Shown piece after piece: positions 21,735 through 33,469 of a stretch of 64,000 nt of DNA. Under the pieces are notes generated by a model, which did not search any database, was not told the DNA's origin, and saw only the letters and a program-made list of their open reading frames with translations. Numbering within the stretch: the first letter of the stretch is position 1; each line of letters opens with the position of its first letter. The stretch spans positions 8,071,501-8,135,500 of the forward strand of contig JABWDB010000011.1 in the NCBI GenBank assembly GCA_019614645.1. Direction: 5' to 3'. This DNA is from Stratiolaelaps scimitus. Its lineage: Eukaryota; Arthropoda; Arachnida; Mesostigmata; Laelapidae. The translations under genes and the position numbers were made by a program.

Positions 21735-23630
21735 TACTTGGTCAGAGTGCGACGGTCATTAATAGCGGGGCCTCCAATGCAACTAGCACGGCATGGGCGA
21801 GCCAGCGCAGGACTGAAAGGGGCCGAGTCCTGTAGGAGTGGATGGCTGAAAAGGCTTTCTGGCACTCAGCGACGCAGAGGTTGCCACTTTTCCAGAAGGG
21901 ATCAGAGACCCTTCATAGATTTGACGTTGATGAAGGCGGCACTTCCAATGACTGTGGACCGGCTGGCGGAGGACGAGGAGACTTTGAGCGATCACAGATC
22001 AATTATGAACAACAACTCACTGCCGTACTTACCTCAGTCTACGAAAAGGCAGGTCCTTCACACCAGCTCAGGGGCCACCGCCCTCCTAAATACTGATGGA
22101 TGAGGAGATCGCCGAGACCCGTCGCATCTGTACCAGGACCCAAAGCTGGCTGCATGGAAGAAAGCTAGGGGAAAAGGGGACAAGGAGTTGATCAATGACC
22201 AGATCGCCGCCGAATTGTCAGAGTACATGGTTGCTTGTAAGAGATTCTAACGACTTTTCTCTAAACGTAAAACTTGAGCGTGAAAAGAAATGATAGATGC
22301 GGTGGAGAGAAATGTACCGCATTGTTACAGTCAAGCCGGAAACCACCCCCGAAGCTCTGGGGATGTTTTACGAGAGACCTTGACAAGTCGCTTCCCGGAA
22401 CAGCCGTGGAGAGGTGACGAGGAGTTTCTACTCACCCCGGATGAAGTTCCGGAAGTGACGTTAGATGAGATGGAACGGGCTCGGATGCGGCTGACACCGG
22501 GCACGGCGCCCGGCACGGACGGAGTGCCCCCGAAGTGGCGAAGTTACTCCTCAGACATTGGCCTGAAGTCTACAGGACCCTGGTCAATAAACTGTTTAGG
22601 GAACGTAAGTTTCGGAGACTGTGGAAAAGGGCAAACCTGGTTCTGACACTCAGATCGGGAGGGAGGACCTACCGGCCCATATAACTCCTTGATACCATTG
22701 GAAAAATTCTGAAGAACGTTCTAGTCTAGGGACTGAACGAGGAAGTCAAGAATAAAAAAGCTGTTTCAGACGCCCACTACGATTTCCGCAAAGGTGGGTC
22801 CACGCATGGAGCCTTAAGTAAGGTATGGGTATCGAAACGCCTTCAGTACGATGAACTAGGAGCTAAACACGGAAACTCAGGTTAGGAAGGGCATTTCACC
22901 CTATATTCGTCGTACGACTTTGTCCTTCCTGCACGACAGAGCTCTGGTGGGGGGGGGGGGGGCACAGGGTTTAGACTGGAGTTCCGCAGGACTCAATCCT
23001 CGGACCCGTGCTTTGGAACCACACCTATGACGGAGTACTCTAGATCGAGGGTATGCCGGAAGGCGTGGAGATGATGGCGAGCTATCCTATTGTACGAGTC
23101 AGGTACTGCCTGGACACGGCCAATCCCAGAGGGTTTCGACTAGAGTTCCGCAGGACTCACTCCTCGGATCCGTGCTTTGGAACCACGCCTATGACGGAGT
23201 ACTCTAGATCGAGGGTATGCCGGAAGGCGTGGAGATGATGGCGAGCTATCCTATTGTACCAGTCAGGTACTGACTGGACACGGCCAATCCCAGAGCTAAG
23301 TAGTTAGGATCAACAAAGCCAACTCCGATTCCTGCGTGTTAGTCGATTTTAGGAAGCCGGACACCATGGACCATACAATTTGCGCTAAGAGGCACTCAGG
23401 AAAGTAAGAGATGTGGGCGCCAGGAGGAACCGACCGATCAAGGCGATCGTTGACTACATGATGACTTCACGGAGGCATGGAGGGAGGTTAGGACCTGGTT
23501 CGACACGATCATTACGTTTAAAGAGGCCAAGGAAACTCGAGGGGGGCAGCCTGGGAGGGGGAGGTAGGAGCGGACCCATGGGCCATGACGGCCCCGGCCT
23601 CACCACCTGTCCCAAAGGGCTTTCTAATGA
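21735..23630 (+). mobile_element. LINE C (R1-like) endonuclease-RT relic
   Basis: The left part (21,880-22,020) encodes the end of an APE-type endonuclease (IDLT..., then ETLSDHR, the SDH motif). At 22,290-22,560 the pre-RT region TLDEMERARMRLTPGTAPGTDGVP is readable (shown in part). Frameshifts and stops follow, with RT pieces (KFRRLWKRANLVL-type, TYRPI). The 164-bp segment around GTTCCGCAGGACTCA is repeated in tandem (about 22,970-23,297). The element is dead and was probably moved with the receptor unit, since a shorter sister lies left of the 17.7 kb gene. Confidence 0.75.
22970..23297 (+). repeat. 164-bp tandem duplication inside LINE C relic
   Basis: The string GTTCCGCAGGACTCA begins at 22,981 and again at 23,145. 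The following ~150 bases agree closely between the two units. Confidence 0.85.
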
Positions 23631-23689
23631 TTGTATATTCATAATCGTAATCATAATCAATAGTCGTCATAGAATAAAAGCCACCTTAG

Positions 23690-24000
23690 ACTAAAGAGAT
23701 GATGTGGCCACAGAACACGATCAGAACGAACTACCTGTTGATGGTGTCATTGAGCGATACACCGACCCACCAGAATATTCGCCTTACCAAATTCAATCTG
23801 TTCAGTGCAGGTGACAGTGGGTAACGCGAATTCTTCATGCTGCATCTGTTCAACTCTGAATCTGGGATTGGCGCTGACAGTTTAAGATATTGAACACGAC
23901 ATATTCAAGACGATAGTTATCAGCGACGTTCTATTAAAACGAGAGGGGAATACTTAGGTGCGGACAATAGACATCGATATTCATACAATCGAATGCCGGC
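23690..24000 (-). pseudogene. Inverted receptor N-terminus plus promoter relic
   Basis: Minus-strand receptor N-terminus and promoter, nearly the same as 17,070-17,420. The position matching the start codon is near 23,838 with a small deletion beside it. Its promoter half is the reverse complement of the promoter at 24,060-24,150. Confidence 0.85.
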
Positions 24001-24293
24001 CTCGGCCTTACATCCTGTTCCCATCTGTTCTTTAATTATTCTATATTCGTAATCAATATACGTCATCCGATTATATGAAGGTCGAAGTCTATTGTCCGCA
24101 TATAAGAGTTCCCTTCTCCTTTTAAGAGAACGTCGCTCATAACCGAGAGCTTTAGATGCATACAGCTACAATGGAGTTGGATTTCCGTTTAATGGAACTC
24201 TATGAACTAGCCCTGCATTCAGCAACATTGTTGAAGCGTTAGCGCCAATCCTAGTATCTGAGTCGAACAGATTCCCTTGTCAGAGAAGTTAGC
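24001..24293 (+). promoter_or_regulatory. Receptor promoter block with TATA box
   Basis: TATAAG at 24,101-24,106 lies in the conserved block, 188 bases before the start codon. Confidence 0.65.
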
Positions 24294-25364
24294 ATGCCGA
24301 ATTCGCGTTACTCACTGTCACCTGTATTGCACAGGTTGAATTTGGTACGGCGAATATTTTGGTGTGCCGGTGTGTCGTTCGATGACACAATCAACAAGTG
24401 CCTGGTTCTAATCGTGGTCTGTGGCCACATTATCTCTTTATTCTACTGTGGCTACTTTATCCTCGTAAAATTCGACTTTGTTACTCGTCATAGTTACCAG
24501 CACTATCTCTACGGTATTTCATCAATATTTGATCTTCTTACAACGAACTACATGTACGTGTGGGTCCTAAGGCATCATCGCCAATTATCGCTTTGGATTC
24601 GATGGCGCGTCTCGGATCAGCTATGGGCCCTATTTGTCGTGCCAATCTTCCTTCGAGAGACCTATGGTAATATAGAGATGATGATGGACTATGAAAACCC
24701 GTTCTGCCGCTCGTATGGATTTTCTGTAGCGGTGTTCTTCGAAGTTTCGTATCTCTGCACGGTGCAAATTCTTGGTATGGCACTCAATATTTTAATTAGT
24801 CGTTTGCTGTTATCGATCCAGGGTGACCTTGTTAAAATCGTCGACAATGATGACATTACAAACGAGGCCCGTTGCCAAAAGGCTAATCTCTACCTGGTCG
24901 ATGCTGACAAGATGCTCTCACCCGTTCTCCGAGTGGTGCACGCTAACTATGCCCTATGGATCATAGCACAGTTTGCCGGCGAGCTGCCTGGAGCCTCCTG
25001 TAAACCCGAGATGTTACTGTTCATGCTCTGCTGTTCGATTTCCTCCTCTGTCCTTATCTTTCTCATCGACTACCGAGGAGTCGGCATCGACGAACAGATT
25101 AAACGTCTCCGCTGTCGGGTCCGTAAACAGCATCTTCGATCAATGGCAGAGATCATTGAAACCAAGACCTGCATACCTGGCAGTCTCGTATTGCTTCGCA
25201 GCGGCTCGTTGGGTGTTACATTTTTCGGAGAGAATATCTTCACCCGTCGAAACGTCGTAGCATTTGTGAGCTTCTGTTGGAGCACGGGATTTGTGCTCTA
25301 TCAGCTGGTGTTGCAGCACGCGAGCAACAATTGGAAAAACTACTGCGAGAATAACTTTACCTAA
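24294..25364 (+). CDS. Gustatory-receptor-like 7TM chemoreceptor (main subfamily)
   Basis: Intact single-exon gene of 356 residues (start MPNSRYSLSP). Very close to the genes at 17,722 and 28,243. Local differences include FTRRNVVAF in the last loop (others FTGRN) and a changed ILISRLL lead-in (LNILISRLL). All membrane helices and the final YQLVLQ block are present. The gene is 3' of a LINE C relic and an inverted promoter, like the 17,722 gene, so the two units are duplicates. Confidence 0.75.
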   Translation: MPNSRYSLSPVLHRLNLVRRIFWCAGVSFDDTINKCLVLIVVCGHIISLFYCGYFILVKFDFVTRHSYQHYLYGISSIFDLLTTNYMYVWVLRHHRQLSLWIRWRVSDQLWALFVVPIFLRETYGNIEMMMDYENPFCRSYGFSVAVFFEVSYLCTVQILGMALNILISRLLLSIQGDLVKIVDNDDITNEARCQKANLYLVDADKMLSPVLRVVHANYALWIIAQFAGELPGASCKPEMLLFMLCCSISSSVLIFLIDYRGVGIDEQIKRLRCRVRKQHLRSMAEIIETKTCIPGSLVLLRSGSLGVTFFGENIFTRRNVVAFVSFCWSTGFVLYQLVLQHASNNWKNYCENNFT

Positions 25365-25935
25365 TAATTGATGGGTGTCGATAAATCGGTAGTGCCAGGA
25401 AAGGTAGTTCCGCAAGCAGCTTGAAAGCAGTGCCGTGGACTTTAAATGTTGACTGAGAATCAGCCTGAAAAATTTACTGTTTGCTAGAAAAGGAAAAGTG
25501 GCATGTTCCTTGAAAAAGGCGATACACAATAGGATCAGATCCTATCGCAATAATGATGGCTTGGACTGCAACTTTGAGATCAATTTTTTACGCTTCGTCG
25601 CTTGAGTTCTTCTGAAAGTTAGTGCTCCAGGGAAGAGCATTCGTTCTTTATCTACAGGGACCTTGTGTATGACAGGATCTAGCGGTAGTTACGAAAAGAA
25701 TCCGATGCACGACGGAAACAACACATGTATGTTGTGCATCGCGTCTCGGTCGAGCCGTAGACGTATATTGGTGATAAGGGACCTCGCCGAAAACCTGGAG
25801 GAAACTCTATTTCTTCCTTCTTGTTTCAAGGATGTTACCTTCGGTACCCTCCGAGAAGGTGGAATCGTTTGTGACGCATGCTGAGGATTCGGATAAGGTC
25901 TCAGGGTGTCTGCCTTGCGATATATATATATATAT
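25365..25935 (+). repeat. Receptor 3' flank and dispersed repeat
   Basis: The first ~250 bases match the 3' flanks at 10.53, 18.8 and 29.3 kb. From 25,620 it is the same repeat as 15.78 and 19.59 kb, ending GGTGTCTGCCTTGCGATATA in a TA tract. Confidence 0.8.
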
Positions 25936-26109
25936 TGGGAGTTATAGGACAGAGTGGGGCCACATAAAGCATAATGCCACCCTCGTCAGTTGCGACAAGT
26001 CGACATCTTGAGCCGGTCGCACTTTCAGTGCGAAGCTACTTGATATGGGGCGTTCCTGTGGGACATTTGCCTAATGAGCTGCCTAACTATCGGTCTGTGG
26101 GGAGAAAGA

Positions 26110-26545
26110 GCGATAGGGTTCCTTATTCCTCTCAGAGGATACAATTGTTAGAGTCATGGCGGACAGAGTCACGGGTACGGCGACGCCGTCGTCTCTGGTA
26201 GGTATGGATTTGTCCTCCCGACTTTTCATATTAATTCCATATCGATAAATACCGAGAGGTGTTTGATTTTGTTATACGTTTCGCCTGGATTGTTTTATAC
26301 AGATTTGAAGGAGGGGTGCGATTATGTTATACGTTTCGCATGGATTGTTTTATACAACCAATAGTATGGGGTTCGGGTGAGCGTGCTTGGGGTGGAATGG
26401 ATAATAAGCCGCTTGTCCCGCTTCTTCCAATCCTTTTTGTGACGGAGAGGGGATTGATATCTTGAAGTCATGTGGCCCGAGAGTGTAGTTCGTTCCAGAA
26501 TCTGTTCAAATCGTAATTGAGGTTCATTCATTTACTCAATGTGAG
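26110..26545 (+). repeat. Block D, partial copy
   Basis: Matches 20.11-20.52 kb (for example CGACGCCGTCGTCTCTGGTA, then CCGAGAGGTGTTTGATTTTG). An internal piece (TTATACGTTTCGC.TGGATTG) is repeated twice within it at about 26,270 and 26,325. Confidence 0.75.
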
Positions 26546-26714
26546 GTATATTTACGGAATTTGCAATATGCAAACGCTACTGTTTCGTTTTAACAAAATG
26601 TGTTAAAAGTAAAATAATAAAAATGGAGCACGTAGTCGCGAGGAAAATATAATCACACTGAGTCAACTGATAGGACTCACAAGTAGTAGATGTGTATATA
26701 TATATTATATATTT

Positions 26715-27275
26715 TTGAGAAAAGCGACGATTGCGACGACCTCGATCGAACGACCGCAAAGGCTATCAATCGACACTGCTCTTAAATTGTTTAATTTGAA
26801 GATCGCGCCAATAGCTACATATGGGATTCAAATCGTCTGGGATAAGCTCGCCTCCAGGGACCTGGCCACGATCGACAGAGTCAAACCAGCGTTCTTAAAG
26901 TCAGTACTCGGTTTGCACGTCACGGCACGGAACCGGCTTGTCTATCTGCTGCTCGACACGCCATCGTTTGTTGAAGAAATCCGCCAGTCGTTCAACCTCC
27001 CAGAAACAGATAGTTACCGCATCTTTATAGATGGCCATAAAGCGAAGAAGAGAGAGGTGGACCCGTCATTCTTCACGACTCCAGCCATGACTGATGGCAA
27101 TTGGAAGCTTAGTAATAGAAGCAAAAGGCACCATGTTACCAGGTTCGCGGTTCACGGATTTCACCATATAGTCTGCGAAACACAGGGATTCCATGAACCT
27201 GATGATAATTGCGTTTGTAAATTCTGTAGTAAAAAATGTGAGAGATACCACGCAGGAAAATGCGAAGCAAATTAG
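26715..27275 (+). mobile_element. LINE D: C-terminal ORF2 fragment
   Basis: An open frame of 186 codons with no ATG at its left edge, which abuts a TA tract, so it is a 5'-truncated insertion. It shows the region after the RT core: LKLFNLKIAPIATYGIQ, a ..VKPAFLKSVLGL helix, RLVYLLLDTPSFVE, and a C-terminal Cys/His module (CKFCSKKC, H, C). I know this module from the ends of non-LTR ORF2 proteins in invertebrates; the clade is uncertain. The frame is intact to its stop, so the insertion is fairly young. Confidence 0.75.
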
Positions 27276-27726
27276 GTCAATTAGTCATCTCTTAAATATA
27301 AATGCCTAGTCGTCGAATTAAATATACATTTATATCTATGTTAAAAAAAAATGCTTCTAGTATTTTTACTTGAAACCTTACACATCGGAAACTGACTTGT
27401 ATGTTGTACACACCGTTGTAATTACTCGAACACAGTAAAAATAAAACAAATATATATATTATATATTTATATACATATATATTATGCAACAATTTCGGCT
27501 CCCCAATCACAATAGACTATGAGTTATTTAGAAAAAATGCTTTTGCTTTTACCGCAAACTTTTTTGGTGTGGAAAGTGATCGAACCTCGTGAGGAAGCAT
27601 GCCCCAGACAGTAGGCAGTTGGTAAGCAATAGCATGGGGGCTAGATTCCGTAGCGGCAAAAGATGTCAGAATTTACAATTTATATAATTTTACTAATTTA
27701 TATAATTTTACTAATTTATATAATTT
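27276..27726. other. AT-rich tail of LINE D and spacer
   Basis: Contains TA-rich stretches and a three-fold short repeat (ATTTATATAATTTTACTA units, 27,676-27,732). No gene is seen. Confidence 0.5.
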
Positions 27727-27945
27727 TACACGGCCAGAACACGACCAGAACGAGGTACCTGTTGATGGAGTCATCGAGCGATACACCGACCCACCAGAAT
27801 ATTCACCTTACTAATATTCACCTTGGCGCTAACACTTGAAGACGTGCAACAGGACATATTCAAGACGAGAGTTATCAGAGACGTTCTCTTAAACCGAGAA
27901 GGCAATATTTATATGCGGACAATAGACTTCGATACTCAAATAATC
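27727..27945 (-). pseudogene. Inverted receptor N-terminus plus promoter relic
   Basis: Third example of the head-to-head relic. The start-codon region has been deleted, but part of the N-terminal coding sequence (27,727-27,815) and the promoter half (27,850-27,945) remain. It faces away from the receptor at 28,243. Confidence 0.8.
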
Positions 27946-28242
27946 GACCTCACACCCTGTTCCCTACCGGCTTCTCTAATTATTGCATACTCATAATCAA
28001 TATACGTCATCCGATTCTATGAATATCGAAGTCTATTGTCCGCATATATGCATTCCCTTCTCGTTTTAAAGGAACGTCGCTGATAATCAAGGGTTTTAGA
28101 TGCTTACAGCTAGAATGGAGTTCGATCTCCGTTCAATGGAACTCTATGAACTTATCTGCTTTCAGCACCATGTGTTGAAGCGTTAGCGCCAATGGCAGAG
28201 TCAGAGTTGAACAGATTCGATTCACTTGTCGCAGAAATTAGC
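27946..28242 (+). promoter_or_regulatory. Receptor promoter block
   Basis: The conserved block is present; the box reads TATATG (28,045-28,050) instead of TATAAG. Confidence 0.55.
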
Positions 28243-29316
28243 ATGCAGAATTGGCGTTCCCCGCTGTCACCTGTATTGCACAGGTTGAATTTGGTACGAC
28301 GAATACTTTGGTGTGCCGGCGTGTCGTTTGATGGCACCATCAACAGGTACCTCGTTCTAATTGTGTTAGGTAGTCACATCATCTATTTATTCTACGGTGG
28401 ATACTTTGCCCTCGTAAGATTCGAGATTGTCACTCGTCATAGTTACCAGCACTATCTGCGCAGTACTTCATTTATCATTGATGTTCTCGCAACGAGCTAC
28501 ATGTACGTGTGGGTCCTAAGACATCATCGCCAATTATCGCTTTGGATTCGATGGCGCGTCTCGGATCAGCTATGGGCCCTATTTGTAGTGCCAATATTCC
28601 TTCGACAGACCTATGATAATATAGGGTTGATGATGGACTATGAAAACTCGTTCTGCCGCTCGTATGGACTTTCTGTAGCTGTGTTCTTCGAAGTTTCGTA
28701 TCTCTGCACGGCGCAAATCCTTGGTATGGCTCTCAAGATTTTAATTAGTCGTTTACTGTTATCGATCCAGGGTGATCTTGCTAAAATCGTCGACAATGAT
28801 GACATTACAAATGAGGCCCGTTGCCAAATGGCTAATCTCTACCTGGTCGATGCTGACAAGATGCTCTCACCCGTTCTCCGAGTGGTGCACGCTAATTACG
28901 CCCTATCGATCGTAGCACAGTTTGCCGGCGAGCTGCCTGGAGCCACATGTAAACCCGAGATGTTGCTGTTCATGCTCTGCTGTTCGATTTCCTCGACTGG
29001 CCTGATCTTCCTTATCGACTACCGGGGAGTCGGCATCGACGAACAGATTAAACGTCTCCGATGTCGGGTCCGTAAACAGCATCTTCGATCAATGGCAGAG
29101 ATCATTGAAACCAAGACCTGCATACCTGGCAGTCTCGTATTGCTTCGCAGCAGCTCGTTGGGTGTTACATTTTTCGGAGACAATATCTTCACCGGTCGAA
29201 ACGTCGTAGCATTGGTGAGCTTCTGTTGGAGCACTGGGTTTGTGCTCTACCAGCTGGTGTTGCAGCACGCGAGCAACAATTGGAAGAAATACTGCGAGAA
29301 TAACTTTACCTTATAA
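28243..29316 (+). CDS. Gustatory-receptor-like 7TM chemoreceptor (main subfamily)
   Basis: Intact single-exon gene, 357 residues from ATG 28,243 (MQNWRSPLSP). An in-frame ATG at 28,192 would add 17 residues, but the paralogues start at the position of 28,243, so I prefer that. The protein has all seven membrane segments. The C-terminal loop reads FFGDNIFTGRNVVALV, a small change from its sisters. Predicted ligand-gated chemoreceptor, ligand unknown. Confidence 0.75.
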   Translation: MQNWRSPLSPVLHRLNLVRRILWCAGVSFDGTINRYLVLIVLGSHIIYLFYGGYFALVRFEIVTRHSYQHYLRSTSFIIDVLATSYMYVWVLRHHRQLSLWIRWRVSDQLWALFVVPIFLRQTYDNIGLMMDYENSFCRSYGLSVAVFFEVSYLCTAQILGMALKILISRLLLSIQGDLAKIVDNDDITNEARCQMANLYLVDADKMLSPVLRVVHANYALSIVAQFAGELPGATCKPEMLLFMLCCSISSTGLIFLIDYRGVGIDEQIKRLRCRVRKQHLRSMAEIIETKTCIPGSLVLLRSSSLGVTFFGDNIFTGRNVVALVSFCWSTGFVLYQLVLQHASNNWKKYCENNFTL

Positions 29317-29705
29317 TTGCTGGGTGTCGATAAATCGGTAGTGCCAGGAAAGTACCGAAAGCAGCCTGAAAGAAGTGCCGTGGACCTTAAATGTTGACTG
29401 AGAATCAGCCTGGAAAATTTACTATTTGCTAGAGAAGGAAAAGAGGCATGTTCCTTGAAAAAGGCGATAGACAATAGGATCAGATCCTGTCGTGATAATG
29501 AAAGGCGGCTTGGACTGCAACTCTGAGATCAATTGTTTACTTGAGTGCTTCTGAAAATTAGTGCTACGGGGAACAGCATTTGTCTTGTGGTAGTTGTGAA
29601 CAGAATTCGATGCACGACGGAAACAAGACATGTACGTTGTGCATCGCGCCTCGGTCGAGCTGTAGACGTGTATTCGGGATCAGGGACCGAAAACCTGGAG
29701 GGAAC
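29317..29705 (+). repeat. Receptor 3' flank and dispersed repeat, truncated
   Basis: Same flank as at 25.4 kb. The dispersed repeat part breaks off at about 29,705, where a LINE A-type fragment begins. Confidence 0.8.
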
Positions 29706-30505
29706 TCTATTTTTCTCGGATATAGGGAACTCAGATATTCAAGCTGCCTTGGCGAAGGTTGAGGGAGTGATGAAGACCTTCGAGCGGTTCGGATTTGTTG
29801 TGAATACGAAACAAAACGGGTTTTACTCTGTTGCGCCCACCACAAAGGACTCCAATGATGGATCCGGTGTGGCTTTGCGGGGCGCCTGTTCCGATGTCGC
29901 CTACGGCCAGATGTCTGGGCCTGACCATTCACGGGACACTGAAATGGCCTGCGCATTTTGAAGCTCTCCTTCCCAAGTGTCATGCGGTAATTTCCTCGAT
30001 CCGTCGCCTCAGGGAGCGCGATATTCCAGTCAATAGGTTACTTTTAGTTTACAGAATGCTGCTGTTACCTATCCTGTGCTACAAGATCTCTATCTGGGGT
30101 GGTGGCTATATAACGATCATTCGCGAACCGATTTTGTTCAGAAAGACGCTCCAAGAGAGCAATTATTGGTAGACGTCAGAGAGACTCGGTTGCGGATGTT
30201 TTTGAGAAATTTGATCTGCCACCTATATGTAAGATTTACGTGGTTCGTGTCGCACTTCTTGCCTTCAAGATGGTGAGAGGACCAATTCCCCGTGATATTG
30301 AATTTCCACTCACCGCTGCCGTCAAAAGATCTCACCGTCGGCCAACAACCTTCGAAAGACCATTCGTCGTAAGAGAACTCAGCCGCCATGCTCTTGCGCA
30401 CCGCCTTCCTGCAGTCCGGGGCTCACTACCTCGCGAAATTAGAGCCCTTAGATCAGCAAAGGTGTTTGCGCGGGAGGTCAGGAAGCTTGTTTGTAAATAA
30501 TTTAG
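29706..30505 (+). mobile_element. 5'-truncated LINE A-type fragment
   Basis: In pieces across frames it reads the region after the RT core of LINE A: a VNTKQNGFYS strand, CLGLTIHGTLKWPAHFEAL, LLLVYRMLLLPILCYKISIWGGG, and the C-terminal RRPTTFERPFVVRELSRHAL. The last two blocks match 48,531-48,770 and 48,802-48,993. Frameshifts are present. It stops at a TAA at 30,498. Confidence 0.8.
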
Positions 30506-30544
30506 AGGTGTCCTCTGAGGTATGCTATAAGAAAACGAATCTGA

Positions 30545-31690
30545 GAAATTTGTGAAAAAAAACGTGTATACGATTCTGTCATTTCTTTGACCATGCTTTT
30601 ATAGAGTAGTAATTCATTCATTTACGTGAGATTTATAGACTATTGGCACAGTTTAATATTAATGACAACTAAACATTAATAAATATGCCTTCCGAGTATA
30701 GTTATTACCATAGATATAACTATGGAAGAATGAGGCACAACGTGAACAATTGCATTATTTATTATTTAATTTGCATTTATCTTTATTTATATTGACTTGC
30801 ATGTATTTTAATTTTTATTTATCAAGTATGTCATAAAATCCACTTGACAGACGTGTGAATATCAAGGAAACCTTCTTCGTTTCTGGAGGCGCTCCTTATT
30901 TCCCGACCGAGTCCAACATTCGATTAACACATGTACTTAAATCAACGGCAAAGAAAACTTTTTTTTTTTTTTTTTTTCGAGCTGACCCTCAGCTGTTCTC
31001 CTATCTGACAGGCCTCAGCTCTTAACCTTTAGGTATTACTAAATCAAGGGCAAAGAAGAAGATCGTGAGACACACGCAACCTTCCCTTGCACCGCACACA
31101 CAAGAGGTGGATCTCCTCGATGAAAGATCTTCTATATGGGCTAGAGGGCTAGAGAGCATTATCAGAATGCTCGGCTCTTCTATACCTCCAAGTAGTAAAC
31201 TCGCCAGGAACCCACGAGATGACCAAACGTCAACTCTGGATAAATGTATTCATATAACTTGGACAACAATTGTACCCCTTCAAAGTGTATTATTAGTTAA
31301 GAGGAGTAACAGATACACAAAAATATTATACCCCTCTCAAAGGACACTTCATAGCCCCAGTCTCCAAGCGCACGCCAAATGGAGATTCCGTCGATTCTTT
31401 GTATGCCTATTAAAAATATTTGCATACAAAATTTAAGAGCCCCACTACCTCCACATTTCAAATACGATTAAATTCTGGACACAGTCTGGGCTACATGACT
31501 CTAAGACATCATTCCCCTTTCCGTCACAAAAATATTGGACGAAGCGGGACTAACGGATTGTCATCCCTCTAACCGCAAGACCACGGCGCCTCTGCACCCG
31601 TAACTTAACCCGCCATGATTCTAACTCGTTCGTGTCCTCTGAGAAGAACATAGAACCCTATTGTTCTCTGCTTCCCTATAGACCGCAACT
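30545..31690 (-). repeat. Block D, inverted copy
   Basis: Reverse complement of much of 20.11-21.34 kb, with a T-run at 30,960-30,977. It contains a scrap of the LINE C endonuclease start (31,060-31,130). Confidence 0.75.
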
Positions 31691-32041
31691 TGGGTATCTT
31701 GTCACTACTGTTGAGGATGGCATTATGGTCTCTGCGGCTCCGCTGTGGGAGTGGGGTCAAAATCCTATATAAGGCGCAAAGCCCTTAACATTTTCCGGAT
31801 AAACCGAACAGCAGCCACAGCAGGAATCTAGGTACAAGCGAGGTAGATACCCTGAGATCTTAAGGTATCCGAACCCTCGCACGCGTCGCAGATGATGCCA
31901 CTTTCTGGGAGGGTACCTAAGATAACATCCTTGAAACTTGAAGAAAGAGATGGAGTTCCGTCCAGGTTTTCCACAAAGTTCCTAGTCCCGAGTATACGTC
32001 TATGGCTTGAGAGAATTCCGAATTTAACCAACATCCAGCGG
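31691..32041 (-). repeat. 3' flank of the 33.1 kb receptor, repeat family as in other units
   Basis: The reverse complement closely matches the 3' flank of the 50.3 kb receptor (51,392-51,560), including the block around CCTGGACGGAACTCCATCTC. Confidence 0.8.
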
Positions 32042-33121
32042 TTATGAGATTAATTTGTTCTCGCAGTACTTCTTCCAATTGTTGCTCGCGTGCTGCAACA
32101 CCAGCTGGTAGAGCACAAATCCAGTGCTCCAACAGAAGCTCAGAAATGCTACGACGTTCCTGCCGGTGAAGATATTGCCTCCGAAAAAAGTAACACCCAA
32201 CGAGCTGCTGCGGAGCAATACGAGACTGCCAGGTATGCAGGTCTTGGCCTCAATGAGCGCTGCCATTGACCGAAGATGCTGTTTGCGGACCCGACATCGG
32301 AGACGTTTCATCTGCCCATCGATGCCAACTCCCCGGTAGTCGATGAGAAAGATTAGGCCAGTCGAGGAAATCGAGCAGCACAGCATGAACAGCAATGCCT
32401 CGAGATTACACGTGGATGCGGGTACTTCGCCGGCAAACTGCGCTATGATCGATAGGGCGTAATTGGCGTGTACCACTCTGAGAACGGGCGAGAGCATCTT
32501 GTCAGCGTTGACCAGGTAGAGATTAGCCATTTGACAACGGGCCTCATTTGTAATGTGATCGGCATCGGTGTCGACGATTTTTGCAAGGTCACGTTGTATG
32601 GATAACAGGAAACGACTAATGAGAATCTTGAGGGCCATTCCAAGTATTTGCGCCGTGCAGAAGTACGTAAGTTCGAGGAACACCAGTGCAGAAAATCCAT
32701 ACGAGCTGTTTGACGAGTTTTCATAGTCCTTCATCGCCCGTACACTGTCGTAGCTTTGTCGAATCAATATTGGCACAATAAATAGGGCCCATAGCTGATC
32801 CGAGACACGCCATCGAATCCAAAGCGATAATTGGCGATGATGTTTTAGGACCCATACATACATGTAGTTTGTTGCGAGAGCATCAATGAAAAATGAAATG
32901 CAGTGCAAATAGTGCTGGTAGCCACGACGAGTCACGAGCTCGAATGTTACGACGACAAAGTAGCCACAGTGGAATAAAGAGATGATGTGGCCACATAACA
33001 CGATCAGAACGAGGTACCTGTTGATGGAGTCATCGAACGACACACCAGCACACCACAATATTCGCCGTACCAAATTCAACCTGTGCAATACAGGTGACAG
33101 TGGGGAACGCCAATTCTGCAT
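32042..33121 (-). CDS. Gustatory-receptor-like 7TM chemoreceptor (main subfamily)
   Basis: Intact gene of 359 residues on the minus strand, ATG at 33,121 (MQNWRSPLSP). The frame stays open for 48 more codons upstream and even includes an in-frame start, but alignment with the paralogues puts the start at 33,121. It resembles the 50.3 kb gene most, sharing VPAS/LPAS-CNLEAL and FFGGNIFTGRNVVAFLS. Its C-terminus ends in KLIS instead of NNFT. It is the only intact receptor in reverse orientation, and its unit mirrors the one at 50.3 kb. Confidence 0.75.
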   Translation of the reverse strand: MQNWRSPLSPVLHRLNLVRRILWCAGVSFDDSINRYLVLIVLCGHIISLFHCGYFVVVTFELVTRRGYQHYLHCISFFIDALATNYMYVWVLKHHRQLSLWIRWRVSDQLWALFIVPILIRQSYDSVRAMKDYENSSNSSYGFSALVFLELTYFCTAQILGMALKILISRFLLSIQRDLAKIVDTDADHITNEARCQMANLYLVNADKMLSPVLRVVHANYALSIIAQFAGEVPASTCNLEALLFMLCCSISSTGLIFLIDYRGVGIDGQMKRLRCRVRKQHLRSMAALIEAKTCIPGSLVLLRSSSLGVTFFGGNIFTGRNVVAFLSFCWSTGFVLYQLVLQHASNNWKKYCENKLIS

Positions 33122-33400
33122 GCTAGTTTCTCTGGAGGATGAATCGAAACTGCTCGACACTGAATCTGGGATAGGCGCCAGCGCTTCAGGACGTGGTGCT
33201 GTACGCACAGCCACAGAGTAGAGTTCCATTGAACGGAAATCGAGCACCCTTGCAGCTATAAACATATAAAAGCATTGACTATCGGCGACCTTCTCTTGAA
33301 ACGAGGCGGGAATACCTACGTGTGGACAATAGAGTTCAATATTTATATAATTGAATGGCGGCGCGAATGTGTGGCAATTGCCTATATAAGAACAATTATT
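33122..33400 (-). promoter_or_regulatory. Receptor promoter block, TATA box lost
   Basis: The conserved block reads (minus strand) CTATTGTCC, then CACGTAGGTATTCCC where other units have CATATAAG. The rest of the leader is like the other units. Confidence 0.5.
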
Positions 33401-33469
33401 ATTTTATTCTATGTTAGATATTGATTATCATTATGCGTCTTAAAATATGCAAATATTAGACGAGCAGTT